DNA from: Leptolyngbyaceae cyanobacterium C42_A2020_001
GTDB lineage: Bacteria; Cyanobacteriota; Cyanobacteriia; Leptolyngbyales; Leptolyngbyaceae
Length of the DNA: 64,000 nt
Assembly (NCBI GenBank): GCA_015272515.1
Contig: JACYLN010000022.1
Location: 1 to 64,000 of the forward strand
Direction: 5' to 3'
The notes under the pieces are model-generated. The model did not search any database and was not told the origin of the DNA. It was given only the letters and a program-made list of their open reading frames with translations. Positions 55,612 through 64,000 of this stretch are shown here, piece by piece; the first letter of the stretch is position 1; every line of letters starts with the position of its first letter. A program made the position numbers and the translations under genes.

Positions 55612-56814
55612 TCAAACGTTGTGCAAAAATTCGCGGTTTGAAGACCGAGAAGGATCAAAGCCTTCATTTCGTACCCGCCGCCGCAGATCACCCGGATCAG
55701 GTGAGGCTTTCACCGCTTCGTCGGGGCTAATTTTGCCCAATAGCACCAGATCACACAAGACCTGGTTCATTACCTGCATTCCCTCATTTGCGCCTGTTTC
55801 CATCAACTGGAAGGCTTCGGTTTCGTTCCCTTTTAGCAAGTAGTCTGCCATTGCTGGAGTGTTAATCAAAATCTCATGGGCCGCCGTTCGTCGTCCATCC
55901 GTTGTAGGAATCAGCAATTGAGCAATGACTGAAATCAGCGACTCGGTGATTTGCACCCGCATAGCTGGTTGCTCATCCGGGTTGTAAATGTTGAGTAATC
56001 GGTTTAAAGCGTTGATCGCGTTGCGAGTGTGCAGCGTTCCCAATACCAGGTGACCCGTTTGAGCCGCTTTCAGGGCAGTATCCACTGTGATGCGATCGCG
56101 CATTTCCCCAATCAGAATCACGTCCGGATCTTCCCGTAACACCGCTCGTAGCGCGTGTTGGAACTCCAGGGTATGGAGTCCCACTTCTCGCTGACTAACC
56201 AGGCACTTTTGCGACGTGTGGACATATTCAATCGGGTCTTCGATCGTCACAATGTGGCGGGTACTGGTTTCATTCATGTGGCGAATCATGGCAGCCAGGG
56301 TAGTAGACTTACCCGATCCAGTGGGTCCCGTCACCAGAATTAAGCCTTGCGAGAACGTAGACAGGTATTTCAGTACTTCCGGCAGTCCCAAGCCATCAAT
56401 GGATGGAACTTCTAACGAAATTAGCCGCAGTACGATCGCCCCACCCGTCAGAGAATCAAAACAGTTCACCCGGCAGCGCACCAATCCTGGATAAAAAATG
56501 GCAGTATCCAGTTCCTTATTCTGAGCAAACAGTTGCCGCTGGTGAGGCGTTAGAATTTCAGCCAAATACTGCTCAAAAAGCTGCGGTGTTACCTTCACCT
56601 GATCACGCAGAACCACCATTTGCCCCTGAATCCGAAATCGTGGTGACTCTCCCACCCGGATGTGAATATCCGAAGCCTGACGAGCATGGGCATCCCGTAC
56701 CATCTGCTCAATCATGTTCTTTGGCTTGATAGTTGCTGAAGACGCTGGAGCGGGGGGCGGTGGTGGCACTGGAGATGAACCTTCGTTGTGGCGAGGGGTC
56801 ATTGAACTGTTCAT
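55612..56814 (-). CDS. pilT: type IV pilus retraction ATPase, PilT family (PilT2/PilU-like)
   Basis: 400 residues. Proline-rich disordered N-terminus, then VRDAHARQASDIHIRVGE. The motor motifs are Walker A GPTGSGKSTTLAAMI, Asp box VTIEDPIEYVHTS, Walker B DVILIGEMRDRITVDTAL and His box TGHLVLGTLHTRNAI. The AIRNLIRE motif needed by the main retraction motor PilT is not present; the corresponding region reads LINTPAMADYLLKGNETEAFQLME, so it is more likely the second paralog (PilT2/PilU type), involved in twitching and phototaxis in cyanobacteria. Confidence 0.9.
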   Translation of the reverse strand: MNSSMTPRHNEGSSPVPPPPPAPASSATIKPKNMIEQMVRDAHARQASDIHIRVGESPRFRIQGQMVVLRDQVKVTPQLFEQYLAEILTPHQRQLFAQNKELDTAIFYPGLVRCRVNCFDSLTGGAIVLRLISLEVPSIDGLGLPEVLKYLSTFSQGLILVTGPTGSGKSTTLAAMIRHMNETSTRHIVTIEDPIEYVHTSQKCLVSQREVGLHTLEFQHALRAVLREDPDVILIGEMRDRITVDTALKAAQTGHLVLGTLHTRNAINALNRLLNIYNPDEQPAMRVQITESLISVIAQLLIPTTDGRRTAAHEILINTPAMADYLLKGNETEAFQLMETGANEGMQVMNQVLCDLVLLGKISPDEAVKASPDPGDLRRRVRNEGFDPSRSSNREFLHNV

Positions 56815-57044
56815 TAACGTCTCCCAAGTAAATGACTTATCAGGAAAAACTCATCAAGCCGTCAAAGAGGTCGATTGGGTAAGACCTGGGTAAACTAGCC
56901 TGAAGGGATATAAAACGATAAGCAAGCCGTAAATTTGCTGACACAAATTTTTTTAATACTCCTCATTGTATCGATTATCTCTGTAGGAGTCCGGATTTTT
57001 AGATTCTCGTCATCAAACCTATTTCACAATGGCTCCGCAAAACC

Positions 57045-58238
57045 ATGCGTCTAAACCGAAAAATTACCGACTGGTTCGAGTCTCACTGGGTTACCCCTGC
57101 TTATAGCGGTGGGTTACTGGGAGGGCTATCGGTATTTTTCTTTATAGCCGGGATGAACACCCTATCTGGCTGGCTATATGTCATCAGCGGAATCGGCTTG
57201 GCACTGCTGGCGATCGCTGCCATTTTACCAAGACGCACTCTGCGAAAGCTTAACGTGGCACGTGCACCGATTCACCCTGTTAGTGCGGGGGACGTGTTAA
57301 CCATTGAACTAATCATCGAAAATCAGAGTAACCAACCCAAAGCCCTGATTCAAGTCAAGGATGAAATACCCTTAACCTTAGGCAATCCAGCCACTCGATC
57401 AATTGAATTCATCCCAGCCCAACGCTCCCATCACTGGATGCATTACTACCCAACGCAGCGTCGGGGAATTTACAGTTGGCAAACGGTGCAACTCCGGACG
57501 GCAAATCCGTTGGGTTTGTTTTGGTGTCGCCAGAGCTATGAAGTGAAGGCACACGCGGTCGTGTACCCCACCGTGCTACCACTCACTCGCTGCCCGTTAA
57601 TTGACGAAATGGGTCAGGATGCCAGTTTGCTGTTTAGCAGCGATCGCCGCGCTCACGCTGCCACAGAGGGATTAACCCGATCTCTACGTCCTTATCGCTG
57701 GGGTGACCCAATCCGCTTAGTACACTGGCGATCAAGTGCGCGGTATGGCGAACTGCGAGTACGGGAACTGGAAGTTTTCACGGGTGGGCAAGAACTGATC
57801 ATTGCACTGGATAGTAATACACCCTGGCTGGTGGATGGGGTTGATTCATCGGTTGACCCGTTTGAGGAAGCGGTAATTGCCGCGGCATCGCTTTATTTCT
57901 ATGCTTGCCACCGCAATTTAAATGTAAAACTATGGTCAGCCGCCACAGGCTTGATCCAGGGCAATCAGGTGGTATTGGAAGCGCTGGCAGCAACTCAGGC
58001 GGGTGAGGAAGCGCGAGTTCCCCATCTCCCGACGGTACCCATCGTTTGGTTGACGCAAAACTCCGCCAGCTTGAAAACGTTGCCCAGGGGAAGCCGCTGG
58101 ATTCTTTGGACACAACTTGACGGTGAGGCTCAGGGTCGCGATCGCAGCCGGGGAATCGCCAGTCAATATTCTGGTATTCTCATCCAGCCAGAACAGCCCT
58201 TGCAGCAGCAACTTCAAAATCCAGCCAGTCGGCTTTAA
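57045..58238 (+). CDS. DUF58 domain-containing membrane protein
   Basis: 397 residues. Two N-terminal membrane helices (GGLLGGLSVFFFIAGMNTL, LYVISGIGLALLAIAAILP), a beta-rich domain (ISAGDVLTIELIIENQSNQPKALI) and the DUF58 core with RSLRPYRWGDPIRLVHWRSSARYGELRVRELEVFTGGQELIIALDSNTPW. It is related to the von Willebrand A-type proteins found beside MoxR AAA ATPases, although no such ATPase is adjacent here. Role possibly in assembly of cell-envelope complexes. Followed by the DUF309 gene, 55 bp downstream. Confidence 0.88.
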   Translation: MRLNRKITDWFESHWVTPAYSGGLLGGLSVFFFIAGMNTLSGWLYVISGIGLALLAIAAILPRRTLRKLNVARAPIHPVSAGDVLTIELIIENQSNQPKALIQVKDEIPLTLGNPATRSIEFIPAQRSHHWMHYYPTQRRGIYSWQTVQLRTANPLGLFWCRQSYEVKAHAVVYPTVLPLTRCPLIDEMGQDASLLFSSDRRAHAATEGLTRSLRPYRWGDPIRLVHWRSSARYGELRVRELEVFTGGQELIIALDSNTPWLVDGVDSSVDPFEEAVIAAASLYFYACHRNLNVKLWSAATGLIQGNQVVLEALAATQAGEEARVPHLPTVPIVWLTQNSASLKTLPRGSRWILWTQLDGEAQGRDRSRGIASQYSGILIQPEQPLQQQLQNPASRL

Positions 58239-58293
58239 GATAAACTCACCCTGTAAGCTCCCTCGTTATCTGGGTGCAAATCTGAGAAAAGTC

Positions 58294-58728
58294 ATGAAAG
58301 ACATGCCTGAAGAATTTTGGCAGGGAGTGGAGCAGTTTAACCAGCAGGAGTTTTATGCCTGTCACGATACGCTGGAAGCAATCTGGATTAATGCACTACC
58401 GGACGAGAAAAATTTTTACCAGGGAATTTTGCAAATTGCTGTAGCGCTGCATCATTTAAGCAACTATAACTGGCGCGGCGCAGTGATTCTAATGGGAGAA
58501 GGCACGAATCGACTACGAACCTATCAATCTGACTATGGCGGCATTGATGTAGACAGGTTCGTGGATGAAACAGGGGTGTTGCTGAAGCAGCTTCAAGTTG
58601 CAGGACCCGATCGCGTAGAAGCGATCGCTCAACAATTAGGACTTTCCTCTACAGACAATGTAAATTTTTCAGCGCCTGAAGCGTTGCAGTTGCCGAGGAT
58701 TCAGAAATGGGGAATGAGTAACGGGTGA
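58294..58728 (+). CDS. DUF309 domain-containing protein
   Basis: 144 residues from ATG 58294 (MKDMPEEFWQGVEQF); an earlier in-frame start at 58117 lies inside the DUF58 gene. The signature QEFYACHDTLEAIW and NFYQGILQIAVALHHLSNYNWRGAVILMGEGTNRL is diagnostic for DUF309, a small helical family of unknown activity with conserved Glu and His residues. Spacing of 55 bp after the DUF58 gene suggests cotranscription. The C-terminal 25 residues are variable. Confidence 0.9.
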   Translation: MKDMPEEFWQGVEQFNQQEFYACHDTLEAIWINALPDEKNFYQGILQIAVALHHLSNYNWRGAVILMGEGTNRLRTYQSDYGGIDVDRFVDETGVLLKQLQVAGPDRVEAIAQQLGLSSTDNVNFSAPEALQLPRIQKWGMSNG

Positions 58729-59033
58729 TGGGATAGAAGATGGGGGATTGAAGATTAGTGAAAGGCATCAAGGGGATGGGCAAGACAGACCGTAGGGGTA
58801 GTGCCTCGTGCTTGCTTTCTTCCTTTTCATACAGATAGCAGAAACTTTGCGAAACGGTTTGGCGTCTGTATGTTATGACTGGTGTGGTGCAGTTCATCAA
58901 ATTTTATCGTCAGAATTTGGTGTAAACCGTCGTCGGTGTCGTCTTTTTAGTGTCACATCCCCAATCCTGTACTGTAAGATTCTTGAGTAATCTGGTACAG
59001 GCGGTTCAACCTTTACCTGCTCTTGTTCGCCCC
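58729..59033. other. 305-bp intergenic region upstream of the Lpt operon
   Basis: Contains a probable promoter for lptA, with a possible -10-like TGTAAGAT near 58974-58982. I see no supported gene, RNA or strong hairpin in it. Confidence 0.35.
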
Positions 59034-59600
59034 ATGATGCATCGTCTTCCCATTTCTCAATTTTCTCGACGCTGGCTGGCACTCGCTGCGATCGCACCAG
59101 TCACGCTGTCAGCGGTTCTCCTCTCAAATAGCTCGTTGAATTTAGCCTCCTCGCAAAACCAGGTGGCGATCGCGCAAACCGGTGCTGAACCTGGTCGCCC
59201 GCTGACGTTGCGATCGGATATTCAAGAGGCAAACGCGAAAACTGGCGTAATCACCGCCCGCGGAAATGTCCAAATTTACTACCCTGCAAGACAAATTCAG
59301 GCGACCGCTGCTCAGGCGCAATACTTTAGCCGCGAACGCCGCATCATCCTCACAGGCGATGTGTATGTATTGCAGCAGGGGAACAGCCTGCGAGGTGAAA
59401 CCATTACCTATTTAATTGATGAAGGGCGATTTGTCGCCCTGCCCCAGGCCCCCAAACAAGTGGAAGCAATCTACATTCTGCAAGAAGCACCATCTCCCTC
59501 CCCCACGCCCGCCGCAGTTCCCATCCCTTCTCCAGTGGTTGAACCTTTTGGTCAGCCGGAGTTTTCTGCTCCGAACAATCCAACCAACACCACTCCTTAA
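59034..59600 (+). CDS. lptA: LptA/OstA-like periplasmic lipopolysaccharide-transport protein
   Basis: 188 residues from ATG 59034 (MMHRLPISQF). A signal-type hydrophobic stretch (LALAAIAPVTLSAVLLS) precedes an OstA-type beta-jellyroll: LRSDIQEANAKTGVITARGNVQIYYPARQIQATAAQAQYFSRERRIILTGDVYVLQQGNSLRGETITYLIDEGRF. It bridges the membranes in lipopolysaccharide export. The C-terminus is Pro-rich and probably disordered. Followed by lptB and an LptF/G permease in the same direction. Confidence 0.88.
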   Translation: MMHRLPISQFSRRWLALAAIAPVTLSAVLLSNSSLNLASSQNQVAIAQTGAEPGRPLTLRSDIQEANAKTGVITARGNVQIYYPARQIQATAAQAQYFSRERRIILTGDVYVLQQGNSLRGETITYLIDEGRFVALPQAPKQVEAIYILQEAPSPSPTPAAVPIPSPVVEPFGQPEFSAPNNPTNTTP

Positions 59601-59684
59601 AACCTTAGAAGACTGTGTTAGCCGTCTACTTTGGTAAGATGATTTTGCCAATTGCTGGATAAAAGCTGTGCTTGGAGTAGGCTG

Positions 59685-60413
59685 TTGAAGATCGTATTGG
59701 AGAACATACATAAGTCCTACGGGCAACGGAAAATCGTTAGCCGTGTGAGTCTCTCGGTTGCACAGGGAGAAATCGTTGGCTTGTTGGGACCCAATGGCGC
59801 AGGTAAAACCACAACGTTTTACATTGCAACAGGGTTGGAGAAGCCAAACGATGGACAAGTCTGGCTGAATGATACTGAAATTACCTCCATGCCGTTTCAT
59901 AAACGGGCACGGTTAGGAATTGGGTATTTAGCGCAAGAAGCCAGCATTTTCAGACATTTAACGGTTCGAGAGAATATTTTGTTGGTAATGGAGCAGACAA
60001 ATGTTCCCCGCTCAGAATGGGACAGTCGAGCCAATTACCTGCTGCACGAATTTCGTCTAGAGAAGGTTGCGAATACGTTGGGGATTCGGGTTTCTGGTGG
60101 AGAGCGTCGCCGGACGGAACTAGCCAGAGCCTTAGCGGCTGGGCAAGAAGGTCCAAAGTTTTTGTTATTAGATGAGCCATTTGCTGGAGTAGACCCGATC
60201 GCCGTTGCCGAAATTCAGCAAATTGTCTCCAACCTGCGAGAGCGCAATTTAGGTATCCTGATTACCGATCACAACGTGCGTGAAACGCTGGCAATTACTG
60301 AACGCTCCTACATCATGCGAGATGGACAAATTTTGGCGGCAGGCAGTTCAGAAGAACTTTACAACAACCCCCAGGTAAGACAGTATTATCTCGGCGATCG
60401 CTTCCAGGTCTAG
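59685..60413 (+). CDS. lptB: LPS export ABC transporter ATP-binding protein
   Basis: 242 residues from a TTG at 59685, giving MKIVLENIHKSYG; the open frame extends to 59652 but that added tail is not like LptB. The Walker A GLLGPNGAGKTTTFYIATGLEKPNDG, signature VSGGERRRTELARALA, Walker B KFLLLDEPFAGVDPIAV and the LptB hallmark IRERNLGILITDHNVRETLAI are visible. It powers extraction of lipopolysaccharide from the inner membrane. The TTG start may limit its translation relative to lptA. Confidence 0.94.
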   Translation: MKIVLENIHKSYGQRKIVSRVSLSVAQGEIVGLLGPNGAGKTTTFYIATGLEKPNDGQVWLNDTEITSMPFHKRARLGIGYLAQEASIFRHLTVRENILLVMEQTNVPRSEWDSRANYLLHEFRLEKVANTLGIRVSGGERRRTELARALAAGQEGPKFLLLDEPFAGVDPIAVAEIQQIVSNLRERNLGILITDHNVRETLAITERSYIMRDGQILAAGSSEELYNNPQVRQYYLGDRFQV

Positions 60414-60454
60414 CGTCGCCCCTTCGGTTACAAACGTTTATCTTTGAACAATGA

Positions 60455-61642
60455 ATGGCTACTAGCGCTACTACCGCAAATAAGCCCTCCTTCAATCCCT
60501 CAAAGGGTTTTAGCTTCGGTCTAACGATCATGGATCGTTACATCGCGACCGAGCTGATTATGCCGTTTTTGTTTGGGGTGGTTGCCTTTACCTCAATCGG
60601 GCTGTCGATTGGTGTGCTACTAGACTTGTTGCGTCGCGTCACCGAATCTGGGCTACCGCTTTCCACCGCGCTACAAATACTGCTGCTGAAGCTGCCGTAT
60701 TTTGTGGGATTTGCTTTTCCCATGTCCATGCTGTTGTCTTGCTTGATGGTGTATGGACGGTTATCCAGTGATAGCGAACTGATCGCGCTGCGAAGCTGTG
60801 GGGTGAGTGTCTATCGGCTGGTAGCACCCGCGATCGCGATTGGACTTTTGGTAACAGCGATCAACTTTGCCTTTAATGAAGCGATCGTTCCCGCCGCCAA
60901 TCGACAAGCCTCCGATGTATTGGAGCAAGCGGTAAATAAAGCAAAACCCTCCTTCCGTGAACGAAATATTCTTTATCAAGAATTTCGTAAAGTCCGGCTC
61001 CCCGATGGACGTAGAGAAGAATTACTTTCCCGAACCTTTTACGCCAGAGAATTTGATGGTCAACGGATGAAAGGCTTGACCATTCTAGACTTCTCCAAAG
61101 ATGGATTGAACCAAATTGTGGCATCGGAATCTGCCATGTGGAATCCAGAGCAAAAATCCTGGGACTTTTTCAACGGCACAATCTACCTGGTAGCTCCTGA
61201 TGGGTCTTATCGAAACATCGTGCGATTTGAGCAACAGGAGCTAAAATTGCCCCGAACTCCGCTGGATATCGCCAAAACCTCCCGCGACTCAGACGAGATG
61301 AATGTGGCGGAAATCAATGAATATCTGCAACTGATTGAGCAGAGCGGGAATCAGCGAGAGATTCGCAAGATGCGGTTGCGGTTGCAACAGAAGATGTCGC
61401 TTCCCTTTGCTTGCCTGGCATTTGGGATTGTGGGGGCAACGATGGGAGTGCGTCCCCAGCGAACTAGCCGCGCCGCTGGGTTTGGTCTCAGCCTAATTAT
61501 CATCGTTTCCTATTACTTGCTGATTATTCTGGGACAAGCACTCTATCAGTTTGGAGTTTTCAATGCCTTTTTTGCGGGTTGGCTGCCTACGATCGCTGCG
61601 ATGGGCGCTGGAGTTTTTCTGCTGTTCCGCTTAAATCGCTAA
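60455..61642 (+). CDS. LptF/LptG family permease
   Basis: 395 residues. Opens with MDRYIATELIMPFLFGVVAFTSIGLSIGVLLDLLRRV if the second in-frame start (60530) is used; the first ATG at 60455 adds 25 residues. Six membrane helices, with PYFVGFAFPMSMLLSCLMVYGRLSSDSELIALRSCGVSVYRL as the periplasmic and coupling-helix region, a beta-jellyroll domain in the middle and the C-terminal pair (LGQALYQFGVFNAFFAGWLPTIAAMGAGVFLLF). Together with LptB it forms the LPS extractor. A second permease partner is not in this window; cyanobacteria may use a homodimer or have the other gene elsewhere. Confidence 0.9.
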   Translation: MATSATTANKPSFNPSKGFSFGLTIMDRYIATELIMPFLFGVVAFTSIGLSIGVLLDLLRRVTESGLPLSTALQILLLKLPYFVGFAFPMSMLLSCLMVYGRLSSDSELIALRSCGVSVYRLVAPAIAIGLLVTAINFAFNEAIVPAANRQASDVLEQAVNKAKPSFRERNILYQEFRKVRLPDGRREELLSRTFYAREFDGQRMKGLTILDFSKDGLNQIVASESAMWNPEQKSWDFFNGTIYLVAPDGSYRNIVRFEQQELKLPRTPLDIAKTSRDSDEMNVAEINEYLQLIEQSGNQREIRKMRLRLQQKMSLPFACLAFGIVGATMGVRPQRTSRAAGFGLSLIIIVSYYLLIILGQALYQFGVFNAFFAGWLPTIAAMGAGVFLLFRLNR

Positions 61643-61729
61643 ACTGAGAGAGTTTGTAAATTTAGCACTAAGAGATCCGTATATTCCGCAGTGGACTCAG
61701 TCCTTTCTCTTCAGTAATAGACACATAAA

Positions 61730-61753
61730 ATTCTGTCACATATTTAACAGAAT
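61730..61753. promoter_or_regulatory. inverted repeat upstream of the PEP-CTERM gene
   Basis: ATTCTGT (61730-61736) and ACAGAAT (61747-61753) are perfect complements across ten bases. It is about 80 bp upstream of the start codon and could be an operator for a dimeric regulator. Confidence 0.5.
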
Positions 61754-61832
61754 CTTATTCCAAACCCGGTATCTGGTGGCTTTTGTTGGGGCAGGATGAG
61801 TGTAGTTCACCTCAAACCTCAACAAAGGCTGG

Positions 61833-62696
61833 ATGATTATGAAACGGAATTTGATGTTCGCAACGCTACTGGGTGCTTCTGTAGCTGTGGGACTGATTTC
61901 GGTTACAAGTGAGGGTGCAAAGGCTCAATCGCTGGGTGCTGGTTGGACCTATCAGTACGATGCGGTGGGTGATGGTTCAGGCGGTAATCAGTACGATATT
62001 CGCGGCATGGCAATGAGCGTTCAGGGCGATCGCCTGTTTGTAGCATTAACAGGTGGCACGTCGCTGACCGGTGTGCAAGAAAATGGTGTGACCAACGGCA
62101 CGATTGGCTGGGGCGATCTGTTCTTCAACTTCTCTGGCAAAAAGTTTGCTGATGCCGCCGCCGCCGGACAGTTGTTTGGAGTGCGCTTTGCTGCTACCAA
62201 CGACTCAGCGGTTGGACTAGGGGTGTATTCTAATGTTAAAACCACCAGCGTAGCGACCCAAAATATGGGTTATAGCAGCCTGGAATCTTATTACAATGCT
62301 GGGTTTGACAAAGCCAACACGCAAGGAACCGCGATCGCGACCAAGCAAGCCGCTTACGATTACTACGGCAAGGGCAGCATCCAAAACTCGATTTCCTCCG
62401 GTGTGAAACTGGGTGATGTCGCTGTTCTGATGGGTGCGGATTTAAGCAAACTGGGCTTGAACTTTGGTGATAAAGCGGGTTCTAATACCTTTGGCTTTAG
62501 CCTTGACCGCAGCCTGTTGCCTACCGGTAGCTTCCTGGCGAACGTGTTCCTGGAGTGCGGTAATGATGGCGTGGCATTCAATGCCAGTGCTGTTCCCGAA
62601 CCCACCACAATGGCAGGTGCAGCGATGGGTGCAGCAGCTTTGGCTGGGCTGAAGCGGATGAAGCGCCGCAAGCAAGAAAAGGCTGCTGAAGCATAA
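61833..62696 (+). CDS. PEP-CTERM / exosortase-dependent surface protein (XDD3-like)
   Basis: 287 residues from ATG 61833 (or the in-frame ATG 61839). A signal peptide (MFATLLGASVAVGLISVTSEGAKA) leads to a Gly/Ser/Asn-rich extracellular region with YDIRGMAMSVQGDRLFVALTGG. The C-terminus has the sorting tripartite signal: VPEPTT, a hydrophobic helix (MAGAAMGAAALAGL) and a basic tail (KRMKRRKQEK). The segment FLANVFLECGNDGVAF resembles the CxND region of the family XDD3. It would be processed by an exosortase that is not encoded here. Function unknown. Confidence 0.85.
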   Translation: MIMKRNLMFATLLGASVAVGLISVTSEGAKAQSLGAGWTYQYDAVGDGSGGNQYDIRGMAMSVQGDRLFVALTGGTSLTGVQENGVTNGTIGWGDLFFNFSGKKFADAAAAGQLFGVRFAATNDSAVGLGVYSNVKTTSVATQNMGYSSLESYYNAGFDKANTQGTAIATKQAAYDYYGKGSIQNSISSGVKLGDVAVLMGADLSKLGLNFGDKAGSNTFGFSLDRSLLPTGSFLANVFLECGNDGVAFNASAVPEPTTMAGAAMGAAALAGLKRMKRRKQEKAAEA

Positions 62697-62714
62697 AGCG
62701 ATCGCGCCTTTATA

Positions 62715-62820
62715 GATATAGCTTTGGTCAGAACGCTTAGGACAGGAAAAAGTGGCAAAGCCAATGCTGGGTAGGCGTTCTGACTCGCCATAGCCACGTT
62801 ACAGATGGCTACGGCTATAA
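62715..62820 (+). repeat. structured dispersed repeat, copy B
   Basis: Second copy of the element at 20402-20511. Stems here: TATAGC (62717-62722) with GCTATA (62814-62819); GTCAGAACGC (62727-62736) with GCGTTCTGAC (62775-62784), fully paired; and TAGCCA (62791-62796) with TGGCTA (62806-62811). It follows the PEP-CTERM stop by 18 bp and precedes its terminator, so it would be in the 3' untranslated part of that transcript. Confidence 0.6.
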
Positions 62821-62845
62821 AACGCAACCACTCTCAAAATAGGGC

Positions 62846-62883
62846 ATATCGCTGGATGTACCTACACCCAGCGATATTTTTTT
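62846..62883. terminator. intrinsic terminator between the PEP-CTERM gene and icd
   Basis: ATATCGCTGG (62846-62855) pairs with CCAGCGATAT (62868-62877), with further pairs inside, then T7 (62877-62883). It ends the plus-strand PEP-CTERM/repeat transcript and converges on icd. Confidence 0.85.
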
Positions 62884-62900
62884 GACGTTGGATATGAACG

Positions 62901-64000
62901 CTAAAAGCGCCGAATGATGGCTTCGGCAAACTCTGAGCATTTGAGCGGATCAACAGGTGGTTCCATCAATCGCGCCAGGTCATAGGTTACCTCGCGATTG
63001 GAGATGGCATCGCCCAAGCCTTTTTTAATCAGGTCAGCGGCTTCTTGCCAACCCAGATATTCCAGCATCATCACACCTGAAAGAATCAGAGAACCAGGGT
63101 TGACGCGATCGAGTCCAGCATGTTTAGGAGCAGTGCCGTGAGTGGCTTCAAAGATGGCGCACTCGTCGCCGATGTTGGCTCCAGGACCCATGCCCAATCC
63201 CCCGACGATCGCCGCCGCCGCATCGGAAAGGTAATCTCCATTCAGGTTCATGGTTGCCAGGATTGAGTATTCATCCGGGCGGGTCTGGATCTGTTGGAAG
63301 ATGCTGTCGGCAATGCGATCGTTGACCATAATTTTGTCTTTCCACTTGCCGTTGCCGTGAGTGTCCCCAATGGCATCCAGCACTTGCTTCACCTCAGCGC
63401 ATACCGCGTCCCGCTTCTCCACGGTGAGGGCATCGTAACCAGGTTCAATCATGCGGGCGTTGTCTTCCAGTGATAGGTCTGGGTTCTTTTCCTGATTGCC
63501 CAAAATCCAGGATTCTCGCTCCGTGATGCATTCCCCCCGAAATTCCGTGGTTGCTAATTCGTAACCCCAATCGCGAAAGGCTCCTTCGGTGTACTTCATG
63601 ATGTTGCCCTTGTGTACCAGGGTCACCATTTGCTTATTTTGGGGCAGGCGCAGGGCGTGCTTCATAGCGCGACGTACTAATCGCTGCGAACCCGTTTTGC
63701 TAATTGGTTTAATGCCAATGCCTGCATCCAGCGGAATCCGTTTTTTACCGTGTTCGGGGGTGCTGGGGATCAAGTCTTCATTCAGGAGTTTGATCAGGCG
63801 ATCACACATTTCCGTTCCCTGTCGCCATTCAATTCCTAAATAAATATCTTCAGTGTTCTCCCGGTACACGATCACGTCTAGTTTTTCGGGGGTTTTGTGG
63901 GGAGAGGGGGTGCCTGCGTAGTATCGACAGGGGCGAATACAAGCATACAAATCAAAGATTTGGCGGAGGGCAACGTTGAGCGATCGAATACCACCGCCGA
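62901..64000 (-). CDS. icd: isocitrate dehydrogenase (NADP-type), 5' end beyond the window
   Basis: The C-terminal ~366 codons are visible; the frame continues open to the window end, so the start is outside. Motifs: [19 protein letters not shown], the NADP-binding and catalytic [43 protein letters not shown], and [67 protein letters not shown]. It oxidises isocitrate to 2-oxoglutarate, feeding nitrogen assimilation in cyanobacteria. It converges with the PEP-CTERM gene. Confidence 0.97.
   Translation of the reverse strand, partial: GGGIRSLNVALRQIFDLYACIRPCRYYAGTPSPHKTPEKLDVIVYRENTEDIYLGIEWRQGTEMCDRLIKLLNEDLIPSTPEHGKKRIPLDAGIGIKPISKTGSQRLVRRAMKHALRLPQNKQMVTLVHKGNIMKYTEGAFRDWGYELATTEFRGECITERESWILGNQEKNPDLSLEDNARMIEPGYDALTVEKRDAVCAEVKQVLDAIGDTHGNGKWKDKIMVNDRIADSIFQQIQTRPDEYSILATMNLNGDYLSDAAAAIVGGLGMGPGANIGDECAIFEATHGTAPKHAGLDRVNPGSLILSGVMMLEYLGWQEAADLIKKGLGDAISNREVTYDLARLMEPPVDPLKCSEFAEAIIRRF

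Overview
The window is chromosomal DNA from a cyanobacterium, probably filamentous and Leptolyngbya-like. The octamer GCGATCGC (HIP1) is scattered throughout. Lineage markers include the sensor kinase NblS next to purD, the oxygen-dependent chlorophyll cyclase AcsF, an SLH/OprB iron-uptake porin, two groEL genes (one in a groESL operon) each behind a perfect CIRCE operator, a PEP-CTERM surface protein, and an ethylene-receptor-like histidine kinase. I found no rRNA or tRNA gene and no prophage. The window opens in the tail of a small gene and closes inside icd.

Layout. 1-6.1 kb: WG-repeat protein, NmrA-like SDR, glutathione S-transferase, glycosyltransferase, and two sugar-ABC permeases without binding protein or ATPase. 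6.1-13.1 kb: a possible orphan small RNA, DUF6335-like protein, four-helix membrane protein, unknown 159-aa protein, alpha/beta hydrolase plus acyltransferase pair, a 144-bp MITE, ruvC, polar amino-acid binding lipoprotein, retropepsin-like protease. 13.2-20 kb: prolyl oligopeptidase coupled to an SGNH hydrolase, then a remarkable XPA-like/Mrr-like fusion, then a secreted RTX-type protein. 20.4-27.3 kb: an alpha/beta hydrolase behind a structured repeat, and a six-gene minus-strand operon for a cytidylyl-activated sugar. 27.8-34.7 kb: DCC-family protein, a giant DUF4347/Gly-rich/RTX protein, Coq4 with a coupled small ORF, a divergent TetR regulator, and an MscS-like membrane protein. 34.8-48.1 kb: groEL2, barrel protein, acsF, iron porin, MFS transporter, oxidoreductase with divergent HxlR regulator, groESL1, TPR protein. 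48.3-64 kb: purD-nblS, zinc-ribbon protein, mtnP, ethylene-receptor-like kinase, pilT paralog, DUF58 and DUF309 genes, lptA-lptB-lptF/G, PEP-CTERM protein, icd.

The strongest candidate for something undescribed is the 284-aa protein at 16248-17102. Its first ~105 residues carry the C4 zinc finger, ITKT, EY-LK-DLE and LYL/WGS signatures of the eukaryotic nucleotide-excision-repair scaffold XPA, followed by a PD-(D/E)xK Mrr-like nuclease domain. The second is a ~108-nt repeat with conserved, partly compensatory base pairing present twice (20402-20511 and 62715-62820). Others are a nucleotide-sugar operon with RfbF and RfbC homologs but no recognisable CDP-glucose 4,6-dehydratase, a 25-residue tandem duplication inside the ATPase domain of NblS, and a lone 37-bp repeat pair separated by 35 bp.

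Functional assignments rest on motif recognition by eye; no database search was run.
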